Shown: positions 11,561-26,462 of the stretch, piece by piece
Layout of the letters: every line of letters starts with the position of its first letter
How positions within the stretch are numbered: the first letter of the stretch is position 1
From: Panonychus citri
Lineage: Eukaryota > Arthropoda > Arachnida > Trombidiformes > Tetranychidae
Assembly (NCBI RefSeq): GCF_014898815.1
Contig: NW_026515428.1
Span: 248,001 to 312,000 of the forward strand
DNA: 64,000 bases
Direction of reading: 5' to 3'
Made by a program: the position numbers and the translations under genes
The notes under the pieces: generated by a model
Seen by the model: the letters and a program-made list of their open reading frames with translations, nothing else
What the model was told of the DNA's origin: nothing
Databases searched by the model: none

Positions 11561-14500
11561 TTATGTTGGTAGTTTATGATTCTTTACTCTTGATTAACTG
11601 GTTAATTGTTAAAAAAATTGTTCACATTATTGGTTAACTTTCAATCGTTTTCAGGTTATTGACTTAATTTAGTTCCGATCATGATTAGTAATCAAATTAA
11701 CCACAATTAGTAAATGATTAACTTTTTCTCGACAATATTAACTAATTATTCACAGTGAAATGATTAAGGTAACAATTTAATTGGCTTGCCCACCCAATTC
11801 CCCTACATAAACTAATTACTCCCCTAATCATGATGATGATGATCACAATTGATTATAATTGTTTGTTTATTTTTCCCATTGATCAGTTGATTGTTTCATT
11901 GATTAGACTGGGAAAAAGTTGTTTACTTTATCATTATATTGATTAAAAATTGATTGTTATTATTGTATTATAACAATTTTCATCGTTCTCATCTCAACAA
12001 TTAACTTTAATTGTCAATTTAATTGAGAAACTTTTATAACTCGTCTTGTTGTTCAATATCATAAATGTTTAATGGATTGAAAATCGTATCAACAATTAAC
12101 TAATTGTTGATATTTTGTATTAGAAAACTAAATTTCTTATCAATTTGCTTAAATAATCAGATTGATTAACTTAAATTGTTATTACTCAAGATTATTATTT
12201 ACTTAACTTTATTAACGTTTATGATTATTAATCACTTGGTAATTAACAATCAACACTAATCACTGATTAAGATTTGATATTATCAACAATTTACCATTTC
12301 AATTAAATGTACGTTGCAATTTAGTAATTTTCATTTAATTAGTAACAATTTATATTAATTATATTTTTTTCATTCTTCTCACTGATCTTCAATTACCTTT
12401 TTTTAATCATGTTAATCAGGACAATTTAGGTCATCATTATATTTAAATTCAATTCCTTAATCACTCACATCAACATCCACACACAATTACAATTAAAACT
12501 TGATTGAATTAACAATTTACTAAATGATAATCAAAATTATTTTAACCATTTAGACAATTATAAATTGAAACAATTAATATACAAAATTCAGATTCAATCA
12601 GTAATTAAATCAGTGATTTATTTATATTTAAGTTGATTACTAATTAATCTCAACAATTTGATTCATCAATTTAAATTGTTCAATCAATTAAGTGAATTAA
12701 ATTGTTGGAGCAAAAAAAAGTTTCACCCAAAAAATTTAAATTGTAAACTTGATAACCTTGGACTCTTAAATTAAACGTAATTACAATTTAATTGTTACGT
12801 TGATTATTATCAATTAAATATAAAATTCATTGTTTTCCTATTGAAGGTTAATTGTTAATTCCTTAATTTTTTTACCAGTTGAGGTAGTTAATTGTTGGAA
12901 AACTTATATAGTTAATCATTTGATTTGAAATTTGCTTCTTACAATCAACAATTAGCCAACACATTTGATTAGTTGATCTAATCAATGGTGATACTTTATT
13001 GTAACAATTAACCTTCATACACTAATCATCATCTTATATTAGCCAAGTTTTGTTGTTATATTGATTTAATTTAATTAGATTAACCCAATGATGATCTTGA
13101 TCAACCGGAACTGATTTAGTTTTTAAAATCGTTCATTTAATTCAGTTCATCCTGTTTCAATTGTAACTGATTGTAATCACAATCACAAGATTGTTTGTAT
13201 TACAACAATAAATTGTTACAATTAACGATTTAACTTTAATTTTTTATTTCTCTCTCTCTCTCTCTCTCTATTGGTTAATTGGTTTCTTCCGGAGGAATTA
13301 GTGTAAAATTAAATCAACAATCAACACTAATCACAATTAAATTTTGGCCGACACTAAATCTAAATGATAATAATAAATAATTTCAATAATAATGATCAAC
13401 AATTAATGATAACAGTTAATAAGTTTGATGATTTAAACACCAGTAGGTCAATTAATCAATGACATCATTTTATTGGTAAACTAAATTAACCAACAATCAA
13501 CAATTAACATAATCATTATATTATTTTGTATTCATATCAAGTTTAAATTGTTACCTTGAGTGAGAAATCAAATTTTTAAACCAAACATGATTAGCTGAAT
13601 ATATAAAAAAAAATCAGTTAATTGTAAACAACAACAATTTAACTTTTGATAACAATATATATGAAACTAATGATAAGTTAATTGTGTTACTAAATCACAA
13701 TTTAATAATAATCATTAACTGAGAAAAGTTTTAACCTTAAATGTGAACACAATTTAATGACAATTAACTTAATTATTTTGTTCATTTTTTGATTTTAACA
13801 CAAAAATTGTAAAACCCTTTTGTTTAATTCTTACCTTAACAATTAACTTAATCACAATCTATTAATAGTATTAGTAGCCACAACAATTAACTTTTAATTT
13901 GAACATTTTCCTATTGCTAATCAAGTATAATAACAATTCAATTGAATTAATTTAATATTTTCATATAAATAAGTTAGTTGATTTTTTCATTGGCTTGTTG
14001 ATTTGATTTGATTGTTAATAGTTAGTTAATTGTTTCCTTGTCATCATCATCATAATTATTGTTGAGTAAAAACAATTTAACCTAAATTGTTGATATCAAA
14101 AAACATTAATTTGATTTGTTAAAAAAAATACAATTTCCAACCCAATCTGTTTCAACTAAATTACTGAATCATGATTGGAAAGCAACAACAATCAATTGAT
14201 TGTTATTGTAACAATTAACTGACTGTTAGTTGATTGCCAATTCAATTGTTATTATTATATTATGAGTGATGTGTTTTAAATTGTGACAAAAAAAGTAACA
14301 ACAAATTAAGATACATGATACTAATGATAATTAACTTTAATATCAGTTAATTGTTAATCAACACAATTAGGAAAACTTTTTTTCAAACTTACCATTCATC
14401 AAGTTAATTGTATTTATATATATAAATTGTTGTAATGATTAAACACAATTAACAAACCAACCTCTTGATTTAATATATAAATAATGAAACAAAGTGTTAA

Positions 14501-16800
14501 TCTGATTGATCAGCAATTTAGTTATGATGATTTAATGATGATTTTAATTACAATTAAACCAATTGAGTGAGACAAAAAAAATTACCAATCGTTGAGCTTT
14601 TTTGATACAACAACTTTAACAGCTCAAGTTTTGATCAACAATTAATCAATTACAATTAATTGTCAGGGTAATGAAATAAAAAGGCAAATATTATTATTAC
14701 AATTAAATTGTTATTTGATATTTGATTCACAACAATTAAATATATTTTGTGTGTGAGTGTGTTTATATTACAATTAACTTTGTTTTGATTAAAGGTTAAG
14801 TTTTTAATTTGTTAATTGTTTAAAAGTTTTGTTGGCTTAGTTTCAATTTACCAAAAATTAAACAATCCTAATCATTTGATTATCCTGATTGATGGTTAGT
14901 TGATTGTTTGTTAATTAGTTAACCTTTTTTCATTAACCCGAAAGACAAATTGTTTGAGCTTTGATTGTAATTAATTGATAAGATAATTAAAAAGTTAATT
15001 CTGTTAATAATGATAATCATAACAACCTATTGATAAGATTAATTGTTGAAGTCAATTTTTATCTGGTTAATTGTATTGTATTAATTTGATTAATAATCTA
15101 ACTTTGATTAACTAAATATTAGTATTGTGATATTCAAGTAAATGTATTGATTGTAACAATCAATTTCCAATCAATCAATTAATTTCATTCATTTTTATAC
15201 CTAATATTCAATGATTAACTAATTAGACTAAGCAAATATTAATAATGACTAAATTAATTACAAGAGATGAACAACAATTAGCAAACAATTTAGAAACAAT
15301 AACTAAATCAATCAATCAAATCATTTTTTTTTAATTGTAATAAAAAAAACAAACAATCAAAATGAAATTAAATGAAATACTGATTGACAAGCTTTGATTA
15401 ACCTTGATTGTAAAACTAATAATAATCATGATCAACAATCAAATTAAATTGTTGAAGAAGCAGAAAAAAAAATCAAACAAAGTAAATAAATCAATTAAAA
15501 TTAAATTCATTTCCGTTTACCAATAAAATGATTAACTAATTACCAGCTAATTGCAATTCAGTTTCATTTCACTGATTAATGGTTGTTACTAATTAACTGA
15601 TTGTAATCACTGTTAACACAATTGATAATCAACAATATTACCTTGTGATTAACTAATTGCAATTAGTAACAACAATGATGATGATTTATACACATACATA
15701 CAGTCAAATATAAATCAATTAATCAATTCTAATTGTTGATCATCATCATCATCATCATATAATCACAACTATTATTGATTTAAATTGTTAATAGAAAAGG
15801 TAATCATTAAGTTCATTAACCAATCGGCAGGTTATCAGGAAACGGAAACAGATTTAGAAAGAGAAAAAGAAAGAGGAAGATAATATTTACTCTCTCACTG
15901 ATGATGATGATGATGATGATGATTAGTTTACCTGTTTAAAAACCTGAAAATATTGATGATTTTGATAATATCTGATTACCAGTTAATTGTAATTAGAGTC
16001 AATTTGATTCCTCTCATTGATTAACCTTCAATATTTTTATATCCAAATGATTAAATCAAATTGTTGATTAGTTTTTAATTACTTACTATTTATTGATAAA
16101 GATAATTACAATTAGTCTAAATTGTGATTTACGTATTTAAGTATATTTAAACAATTAGTTATTGCTAATTAATTAGTTAACAACTTACCCAATCAATATC
16201 TTAATTGTTAGGGTTACTGTCTGAGTTTAAACAAGATTAAATTGTTGATTAAAAACGGAAGGTTAAGTTAATTAAATTAACACTTAATAACCTTGAAATT
16301 AGATTGTACTGAAAGATAGTTAAGTTAATTGTGTCATCCGTTAATTATTATTACTGTAATATTAATAATTCAGTTAAGTTAATCAGTTGATTATTACTTT
16401 GCAATTAATATTAATCTGGTTTACTGGTTTTCAATTAACAGACGTCAATCAAATTTATGTAATTTACTTGATTATTGTTTTAATCATCATCACCATGATA
16501 CTTTAATCAACTTGATAAAATACACACACACATATATATACACAATTAATAACAATTAACGGTTGAGATTTGATAACTAAAACAACTTTGTATTAGTTTA
16601 ATTGTTGTTTAAATTATACAAATCAAATAATCTAATATTAAGTAAGTGTATTAAAAGATAAACAATCAACTAATCATCACAATCAGCGTTTCAATTGAAC
16701 GAGATAACCTTTTACCCTAATAATCCAGTTAATTAGTGAGAGAGAGAGAGAGAGAGATTAACAATTAACGAAAATAAAAAAATTGGAATGAGAAAATTTT
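11561..16800. other. Gene-free stretch rich in TAATTG/AACAAT words
   Basis: No coding, RNA or transposon signature is seen. The sequence is a non-tandem mosaic of a few short words on both strands: TAATTG, AATTAAC, AACAAT/ATTGTT and GATTAA. Isolated CT and (GAT)n runs occur at 13249-13269 and around 15899-15921. It is either an ARID5 5' intron or the ARID5-Fe65 intergenic region. Confidence 0.6.
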
Positions 16801-17018
16801 CTTAATCAATTAATTAATTAACCAATCGATCAAATCTATAAGATATTGAAATTGTTAATATCCAAACAATGATGATGATAATCAACTCAATGATTACTTT
16901 GGGTGTAAGAGGAGGAGAAAAGTTCATTCTCAGAATTGAGAAAATGATATAATCATGATAAGAATTCAGAATAATCATGTGACTTGTTTGCAATTGTTTT
17001 CCAGAATAAATTGTTCCC

Positions 17019-17032
17019 GTTTCCATGGTAAC
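17019..17032 (+). promoter_or_regulatory. X-box-like site GTTTCCATGGTAAC
   Basis: Fits the RFX-family palindrome with one asymmetric base. It lies in non-coding DNA between ARID5 and Fe65. Confidence 0.35.
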
Positions 17033-19280
17033 GAATTCTCTGAATCAAACCTTACCTTTTTTTTTATATGTGTATATACATCTGAATATATGGATTATAT
17101 AAAGTTAACCTTATCCACCCACCCAAACATTATCATCATCATGATAAATATTCAATGTTTACCAGCATTAATAATACTCAAAGTGATATTAGTGATTTTC
17201 AATGGTGAGAAATTAAATCAACAATTAACGAAAGGAGCAAAAAAAAATACAACAGTTTAATCATTAAATCAGATTCCGGTTTTTATTGTTATCAATTGGG
17301 GAGGATGATAAAGTAGAAATTATCATCCTCATCATCATTATCACCTAACAACCTGATAAGATAACAATGAAGATAAGATTGTCTATCATCATTATTATTA
17401 AATCAACTTAAAGATTCAAGGTAACAATGAAAGAGAGAGAGAGAGAGAGAGATTATGATTTCATCCCCTCCTTTCATCCTTTTACCCCCAAGTCTCATCT
17501 CTTCTCTTTCTTATCATCTTCATCATCCTGTTTCTCTTTCTCATTCACTTTCTTTCTTTCCAATCATCCTTTTTATCATCTCTCTCTCTCTCTCTCTCTC
17601 TTTGTGTCCACAGTGGTCACTTTTTTGTTGGCCATTTAAGCAAAAACAAAATGGCGACCATTGAAAACTTGGCACGTTTTTAATGTCCATTCAAAAAAAA
17701 AGATGAGCACGCATGATGATTTCTCATCGTTATCATCATCATCTTCACTTCAACAACTATTGACCAGAAGAAGCAAAAAAAACTGGGCTTGGTCAATGAA
17801 TTATTATTATCCATCCATTATCATCATCATTGGGATTGAAATACTCAACCAACAGGAAGCTTAATTTAATGAATACTAATCACAATATACACTAATCCTA
17901 ATCGTCTCATTAATCATATGATTATGATAAACAATAAGCTTTGATCAACATCATCATTATCATCCTTTATCATCAACATGATGATGATGGAAAGGGAAAC
18001 AAAATTGAACCAGAAAAAAAATCATATTCATTTGACTTCCTTTTTCATATCAACAACATTAAATTAACCAGATTAATGTTAATTCATTATGATGATTAAC
18101 CCGGAATTAGGTCAATCCAAGTCCATTATCATTAATCGTTATGATTAGTTGATAGATTTGATTGCGAACCAGTTTGTTATCATTAATTGTTTAAATTGGT
18201 TAAACGTTTAAATTATCCGGTGGATTAGAAAACAGTGTTGATTAATTAATTTGATTAATTGTTGTTGATTAGTTTTCACTGATCAACAAATTTCTGTGTA
18301 GTTTTTTGGTTGTTTGTTTGATTCAAATCAATTCAATTTCAATCAGAATCTTAATCATGATTAACTGATTGTTGACTTATAAGAAAAAAGTTTCTTGATT
18401 AAATTGTAATTTATCAAATGAAGAAACTGGTTTTATAAAATTTATTATTAACAATAAAAGTTGATCATGTTTTCAATTGAATCGTGTTGATCAAGTTAAT
18501 TGTTGTGATTTATAAATTATATTAACAATTGAATTAAATTTAATTTGTTTTTTGTCTGTTGCTTTGTTTAGTTTGAGAAACTTTTAAATTGTCATTAAAT
18601 TGTTAACAGATAATCAAGGGTTAACTGTAACGTTACAGAAATTAAATTTGGTAAATCATTAGCGTGATGAAATTTTAATTGTAAATCAACACAATTTAAG
18701 TTGTTAATCATTTAAAAGTTAATTGTTGTTGCCAATTTTTTGTTTGCTGGTTTTTATATATTGTGACAAGGAAGTTTTCAAATTGATGACAAACAAATTA
18801 AAATAATTTACTAATACAAATTGCCAATAATTAAAGTAATGATAATGATAACTGGTTTTAATTATGATTGAAATTTGTGACAATTAAAGTTAATTGTTGA
18901 TCAAGTAATCATGTTTAGTGTGCGGTTGTGTTAAATTGTTACCACTTAATTGTAGCCAATGTCAACGGAAAGTCATTATTTAATTAACACTTTCAATTTT
19001 AATTTATTAACCATTATTATGGTACAAGTAATCAACTAAATTAACTGATTCTTGGTTTTGACATTGACAATTAATTAATTGCATCGCATCATCAATCAAT
19101 CAATTAATTGTGATTAGAAAAAACCATTCAAATAGTAATAAAATTAATTGCAATTTATTTGATTTGATTTGATTTTTCTTTTGCCAATTAAATTGATCAA
19201 GTTTTTCATTTACAAATAATTAATAAGAAAATTTTTAATTGTTTCTGTAAATAAGAGGAAACAATTAACTAATTATTCAA

Positions 19281-19312
19281 AAATTAATCTCTCATTAAGA
19301 TGAGATTAATTT
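19281..19312. repeat. Short tight hairpin
   Basis: AAATTAATC[TC]TCAT and ATGAGATTAATTT pair around a TAAG tetraloop with a 2 nt bulge. Confidence 0.5.
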
Positions 19313-22300
19313 GCTTTGAAAGGACAGACAAGAAAAATTAATCTCCAATAGTTATTGAAATGAACAATTTAGATGATTAGTTAATCATTTGCCGTTAGAA
19401 ATTAGATTAACATGTTAATTGTCAACAATTAACTTTTAAATTGTTTTGATAATCAATTGATTGATTTGAATGAGAGTTTTTTTTTCTGGTTCGATAAAAA
19501 CAAAATAAGAATCTGGTTTTTTTTTCCTCATTTTCATTCATTGGAAACCAGATTCAGTGACTGAACTTATTTCATGATGATATTATCATGATGATGATGA
19601 TGATGAACAAAGTCACACTTTTTTTTTATCATCATCTTCATGTTGATGCTGATAAACATGATGATGAACACTTGATATTTAAGTGATGCTTGAAATGACA
19701 ACAATGAATTCATGTTGTTGATCAACAATAATTGTTTATTGTTTTAATAGAATAGGAAACAAAAGGAAAGAAAATGTTTTTTCTCATCTTAATGATGATT
19801 AAAAACTTTGATTCTTTAATCAGATGTTGATTGTTGAACGATTCTATTACCATTTGATATTTGGAAATTAGTGATTACAATCAATTCATGAAAAGCAATT
19901 AACTTATTTTCTCAATAATCAAACATCATTCATTTTAATGTAATACAACAATTTTGTCGTTTTGTTTTTCTGGTCTCATAATTTTTTGCTTCTAATTGTA
20001 TTTTGATCATTGTAACTTTGTATTGATCTGATGAAGATGATGAAGGAGGAAAAGGAAATGATGAGAAAATTACTACAAAAATGATAAAGATGATGATGAT
20101 GATGAAATCTGATGAAAGAAATTGAATTATATGATAACATGAATGATTTTTGTTTCTTTATCTTATCGATCCTTTGACCTAATTTTATCAGATCAAGTTG
20201 AAGATTTAGGTAACAGATCCTGAGATCACAGTTATTATTTATTATCAATTGTCACTTGAATTTCCAATGTGAATTTCATGATTCAGGGAAGTGAATGAAG
20301 AGAGAGAATTGATCGAGAAAAAAACTTCCATATAAATGATTGTGACGATTCAGTTGGTGGGGTGGACATGATTACCATGATCTTTTATTTAACCAAATTT
20401 TCATGGGTCAATGATGATAACACTATTATCGTATTCAATTTACATATTTTCCACCCTCTCTAGCATTTTCCAGCTCTCTCTCTCTCTCTCTCTTCCTCTC
20501 CCTGTCTCTCTCACCTTAATCTCCAAAGTTTGATTGTTAATCAGATTTCAATAGTTATCATGATATATTAGAACCTTTTGTTTTCTTGCTTTTCTTTTTT
20601 CTTTTTCGCTGAATCTTGTTATCACGATAATTCTGATTCAATGAATTGTAGATGAATTTCTAGAAATCATATTACCCACTCTGTAGACTAAACTTTCCAA
20701 CCTTTTCCATTCAATCTGCTCATGTAATATTACCATGGGTTCATCACCTGAGAAAAGAAGTCGAACAAGATGAGAAATTTTTTTTCTTCTCTCATCTTCG
20801 TCAATCGATTTCAACTAATAGAACTTTTTCTCTCTCTCTCACTCCCTTTTCCCCCATCCCCTCATCTTCCACCCTAAATCTTCAGGTGAATTCATTTCAA
20901 ATCAATCATGGAAATTTGTTCATTCTCCTGAATTGAGATGATAAAATTCATGACATTTAAACTTTATCATCATCATCATCTACAATAAGTTGATATTGAA
21001 AAAGTGTTAAGGTGACATTCAATATTTCAAGTCAACAATCAACATTATTCACAACAATTAACTACCATTGGTCACCAATAGATTAACAATAATCTTGATC
21101 CAACCAGAATAATATGAAAATGAAACGATTAACTTGAAATTATCGTTATTAAATTTGATCATTTTAAATTAGTTGATTAAACTAGTCAAGTAAATAAGAT
21201 AATTTGATTTCTAACCTTGATGATTAAACCTTTTTTTTCACAAAACTTGATTGTTGTGTGATATTTACATTCAATTGTTATAATCAATTGACTATGATGA
21301 TGATTAATCAATGATAATAACAAAATGAACGTTGAAATAAAAAAAAATTGATTGTTGAAGTTGGAAAGGAAAAACAAAATCCTTGAAATAATTTAATTTG
21401 ATTGTGAATTGTTTTCTCATCCAATTGTCAACAATTAACTGCCTATTCTCACATTGTAACAGTTACAATCAACATTGAAATTAAATCAACTAATTGTTGG
21501 GAAAACAAAAAATTGATCATGATGATTAGTTAAAGTGGAGAAATAAAAATTTACCTGAACCGATAAAAATCAAAAAATTAATCACCAATTGTTACAATTA
21601 ATCTTAACTCTAATTAATTGTCCTACTGATTAACAATTATTAGTTTTACTCTTAACAATCAAATCAACACCCAATGAACATCAGCAATTTAATCAGAAAC
21701 ACCAATTTAACATTGATTGTAATTGAACAACAGTCAGTTGAAATTCAATAACAAAAAATTCATTTTGATTCTGAAAACTGATTTGATTGTTATTAGTTAA
21801 TCAACTGCAACCTGAAAAAAAAGTTTATTTTTTTTATTTCAATTGTAAGAAATGAAAACAAAATTAACTTGATTTGATTACAATTTGATTGTAGTCACGT
21901 TTACAGATCAAATTAAATACATATGAAAATCAATTGATTGTGAATTGTTGGCTTGATTAACTTGTCATTAAAATGTTTCTCATCAAATCAACTATTATAT
22001 TATTATTTTTTTCATCATCATAATCATCAATTCAATATCATCATCATGTTAATCAACTGATTAAATGATGAAATCATTTATAAATATAATGTATCCTATG
22101 AATCATGAGTCAAATATCCGATACACTGAATTCAGAATTGAAATTGAGAGTAACAAGAAAAAAAAATCATAAGCAACAGAGTTTAAAGGTTGTCTTGATA
22201 TTGATTTTTATCATGATGATAATCAGGGTGATAATGATGATGAACTTTTTCCTTGTTTATATTTAGTTTGGAATAATTTTTCTTACTTTTTTTCTTCTTC

Positions 22301-25300
22301 ACAACATACTGAGCATTCTTAGAATTAATAATATATCACCATGAATCTGAACATGAGCTTTTCATCTTTCAGAAAGTTCATAGAACAGAACAACTTTTTT
22401 TCATGGTTCGAATGTACGAAAAAGAGAAAAACAAATTCAAATCGTGAGAGATCCTTTTTTTTTGCTCTTTTTATCATGAAACTCAATCGATTGACCGATT
22501 CAACATGAAAGGTTCATCACCACCATGAACCCATCATGATTACTGATTAATTGTAATTCCAAATGAGTGATTATCATATTGATTTGAAAGATACACATAA
22601 ATGAACTTATTTAAATCTCAGACCAATGAACTAATATCATGATGATTTCCAAACAATTTCAAGTCCAGAACTTTTCGATTCTGTACAAAACTACATGATA
22701 TTTTTTCTCGTCATCATTTCTCTCTCTCTCTCTCTCTTTACCTTCCTCCCCTCTCTTTGTTTTCATCCTTATCATCATTCCAGCCAAAGTTACATATGAT
22801 TCCCTGAATGTGTTCAATGTTTATATTCAATAAATCAATAATATATATCGCTCAACTTTATATTCAGAATCCATGATTTCTCTGATTCCCTGAGATATAT
22901 ATTCATGATGATAAATTTAATCATCATCATAGTGATGATAATTTTTTTGTTTCCTCTATCAAGATGAATATATATATCTCTATCTATACTCTCATACATA
23001 TGTATTTAAATATCATGATATTTATGAGTATTCCTGATGATTCTGACTCTTTATCATCATTTTCATTCAATAAATTAAAGGCAAATGTAAACATGTTAAA
23101 CATTGTTATTGTTATCATGATAACCTATTATCATCAGAATCAGGAATCACCATGAAAAGAATCAACAGAAATTACATTGTAAATAGATGAATAAAAAAAA
23201 TAATTTTTCTTCCTCTTCATGATAATGATTATCATGAAAAATGAATATATATATGAATTATATGAACCCTGAAAGATAATCAATTCTGTGTGTCTCTCAA
23301 CTTAAACAATCAGTAAATACAATCAACACACCTACATAATCATATTGATAATCAGTTTTGATTACAATTAACTTTCAAGTGGGATTTCATTTTGTTCATT
23401 AATCCTCCCTCGTGAGATTGACAATTAGTTAATTTACTTTTACAATCTAAGTCTTCAATAATAATCATGAATATCATCAAGATGATAACAATGTTGTCAA
23501 AAATTACACTTTACCCTAAGGGTCAGTTTGGTAGCTGGATGAATAATGATAACATTCAATTGGTCAGTTTGATATATTTAAATTTTGATACAATCAAAAT
23601 GAAACTGACCTAATGAAACAGATTCACTGGTCATCATCATCTCCAACTGTCCATTCATTTCATATCATTTTAAGGTCAATTTATCGGCGATGAATCAATG
23701 TTGATGATGACGATGACCTTTCGATCTCTCTCTCTCAATCTATTTATTTATCTCTTTAATCCCTAATCCAGAAATAAAAGGATTTAACAAGAGAGGAAGT
23801 GAAAAAATAAGATTAGGATAAAGTATCAATGGTCTGAATGAAATGAAATTGAAGGTGATCATGATGATCACGTTCACTACCACCACAGAAAACCAAGCCC
23901 ACCCTGAGAAATGATGAAATTTTTTTCTACTTTCTCTATCCATGGTAAGGTTACACTCTAAATTTGATGTGACAAGAATTTAATCAGAATCATGATGATT
24001 ATTATGATGATGATGATGATTAATAAACTGTAAATGTGTATATACATTTACTGTATGTGAGAGACTTGTATGAGCAAAGTGACCAATGGTCAGATGTCAT
24101 TTTATTTCATTCCATCGCCATCTATGAATCTTGTGATAATATCAAATTCAATTGTTTAGTTGCTGTTGAATCTCAATATCCAATGTCTTAGATTATTATT
24201 AAATTACTAATAGTAAACTGATCACCGTCTTAATCTTGATGATAATTAACTAATCATTAACTAATGAATGTTAATCAATCTCATTTGTTCAATTGTTTTC
24301 CAACTGAATCAACCAAGAGTAACAACAATAAACGAAATTCACAGAGTGAGAGTGAGAGAGAGAGAGAGAGAGCAAATAACGTAAAGAAATTGATTCGAGA
24401 GGGAAACAAAAATTATCGATTATTTTTCCAGAACTTTTTTTCAGCTTCTCTCCACTTCTCATGCTATTACTAAACATTTTATCTGGTTAACTCAGAGGAA
24501 AAAAAATCTGATTCACTGAACTTACCATGAAATATCATGATAATAATGTTATATAGCCTCTTTTTTCAAGTTTCATCTTGATGAAAAAAACATTTTCAAC
24601 GTTTAAAGGTGAGTAATAATAATGAAGATAAGGAAGATGATAAAAATATCAAGTTCAGATTCTGGTGATAACCTTGAGCATTTCAATTCAATAATCTTGA
24701 TAAAAATAAATCTTGAATCAGAATTTGTAATCCATGAGAAAAAATAAGTTAAAATCTCTCTCTCTCTCTTTCTTAATCCCATTCTAATTCTGTTGATCTG
24801 CTAATCCACAATTAACACATTAATTATCAAACCTTAATCTTAATTAACGAACCTAATTATTGATTGTAATCAGGGATAGAGATGATTATTGATTAACCTC
24901 AATTGTTGTTTTGATCACGTCGACCAAATGAAAATTTCAACTGATCATTTTTACAACTTTTCATTGAGATGATCAATTAAATTGTTACTAAATTGTTGTT
25001 AATAGTAGTTAATTTTACTTTCAATTGTAACCTTGATATTGATTAGTTAATTTTGATGATTAACTTGATTGTAAACAACTTTGTCTCTTTTTTTTAACAT
25101 TCATCATTTTAATTTAACCTTTTCTTTTTAAATACTTTCTAATTGCAAATTGATTGTTATTATTGATTTAATTGTTGATATTATTTAATTATTATCGTTA
25201 AACAATATCAACCTAATCATTGATGATTATTAAATATGTTTAATTGAATTTAGGTCAATCTATTGATTGAATGATCTCAATTAAAATCTATCATATATGT

Positions 25301-26462
25301 TGATTGTTTACCATCTAAATTGATTGTTAAATGAAAAAAAAAGGTTAATCAGATTTGGGATAATTTTTTTTCACTTCACCTCGTTGATTGTTGTTGATAA
25401 AAGTTAATTGTTAAAAGTATCAATCAAATAGTCACCAATCAATAGAATTGATTAGTTAATTGTGTTTGTAATGTTTTCTGTTTGTTTGCATTTTTATTTA
25501 CGCGATTTGCTTACGTTGAAAGTGAAATGATTAGTTAGCAATTAACTTGATTGTTGAAGATTAATTTAAATTTTTCTTCAAGTTTTGATTATTTTTTCTG
25601 AAGGCGTTTAATTTATTGGTTAATTTGGTTAATTTTAATTATAATTAATGATGTAATCAATAATTAGGATAGTTATTTGATCATCTATTTGCTATCACAA
25701 TTAAACAATCAACGTTATTAACTTTTAATTGTAACCTTCAATTTGTTCAAAGTTTAATTTAATTTGGTTAAAATTTTTTGTCTCTTTTAAAAATTTGAAA
25801 CAATTAAAATAATCAACACAATTAGTTGATTGATCAATGTAATAAGACAATAAATTTTAATTGTTATCACTTTATGATTATATTAGTTGCAAGTTTAATT
25901 TTAATCAATAAGAATTGATTAATTGTAAAGTGGAAAAGTTAATTGTAAAGATAATATAATGATCTTGATCAAATATTAGTTGATATGAAATAAAAATCAA
26001 ACAATTTAAGTTTGATTACTCAAATTATCTCTAACAATTAAACTAATTGTTTACAAGATAAAAAAGTTATCATGGAAATAAAATATTCCCAACTAATCAT
26101 CCGCTTAATTTAGTTGGTTAATTATTCTCGTTTGATTGAAACAGTTAATTGTTGTTACGCAATTGAAAAACTATTAATCATCATCAAGATTTAACAGTAA
26201 TTAAATTTACAATAACAATGTAAATTTTGTTATTTTAATTGTGGTGAAAAGTGAATTAAGATCGAGGCCAATTGATTAGCAAATGATAAACACACTTTGA
26301 TCTAATTAATTGATCATAAAAGGGCAAAGAGAGATCAAAACATTGGTGGGATTGATTAAGATCGAGAAGAAAATAATCAAAAACAATATTGATTAAATGT
26401 AATTGTTGACAAAAGAATCGATGATATTAATTGTTGATCATTATTTAAGTGGTTTTCTTGTT

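Larger units (their letters stand above)
16801..26462. other. Gene-free stretch between ARID5 and Fe65
   Basis: No gene is recognised. The word content alternates: TAATTG/AACAAT-type text dominates about 17.9-19.5 and 24.8-26.4 kb, while ATCATGAT/GATGATAAT-type text dominates about 19.6-21.0 and 22.0-24.2 kb. There is an X-box-like site at 17019, a hairpin at 19281 and a palindrome at 23111. Open frames in this span are compositionally random. Confidence 0.55.

Noticed and set aside
16955..17260. 101-residue plus-strand frame
   Set aside because: No recognisable domain, Ile/Asn-rich, and it begins in intergenic text; consistent with chance.
22404..22415. GGTTCGAATG resembling a tRNA B box
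   Set aside because: No A box at the right distance upstream and no acceptor-stem pairing, so not a tRNA gene.
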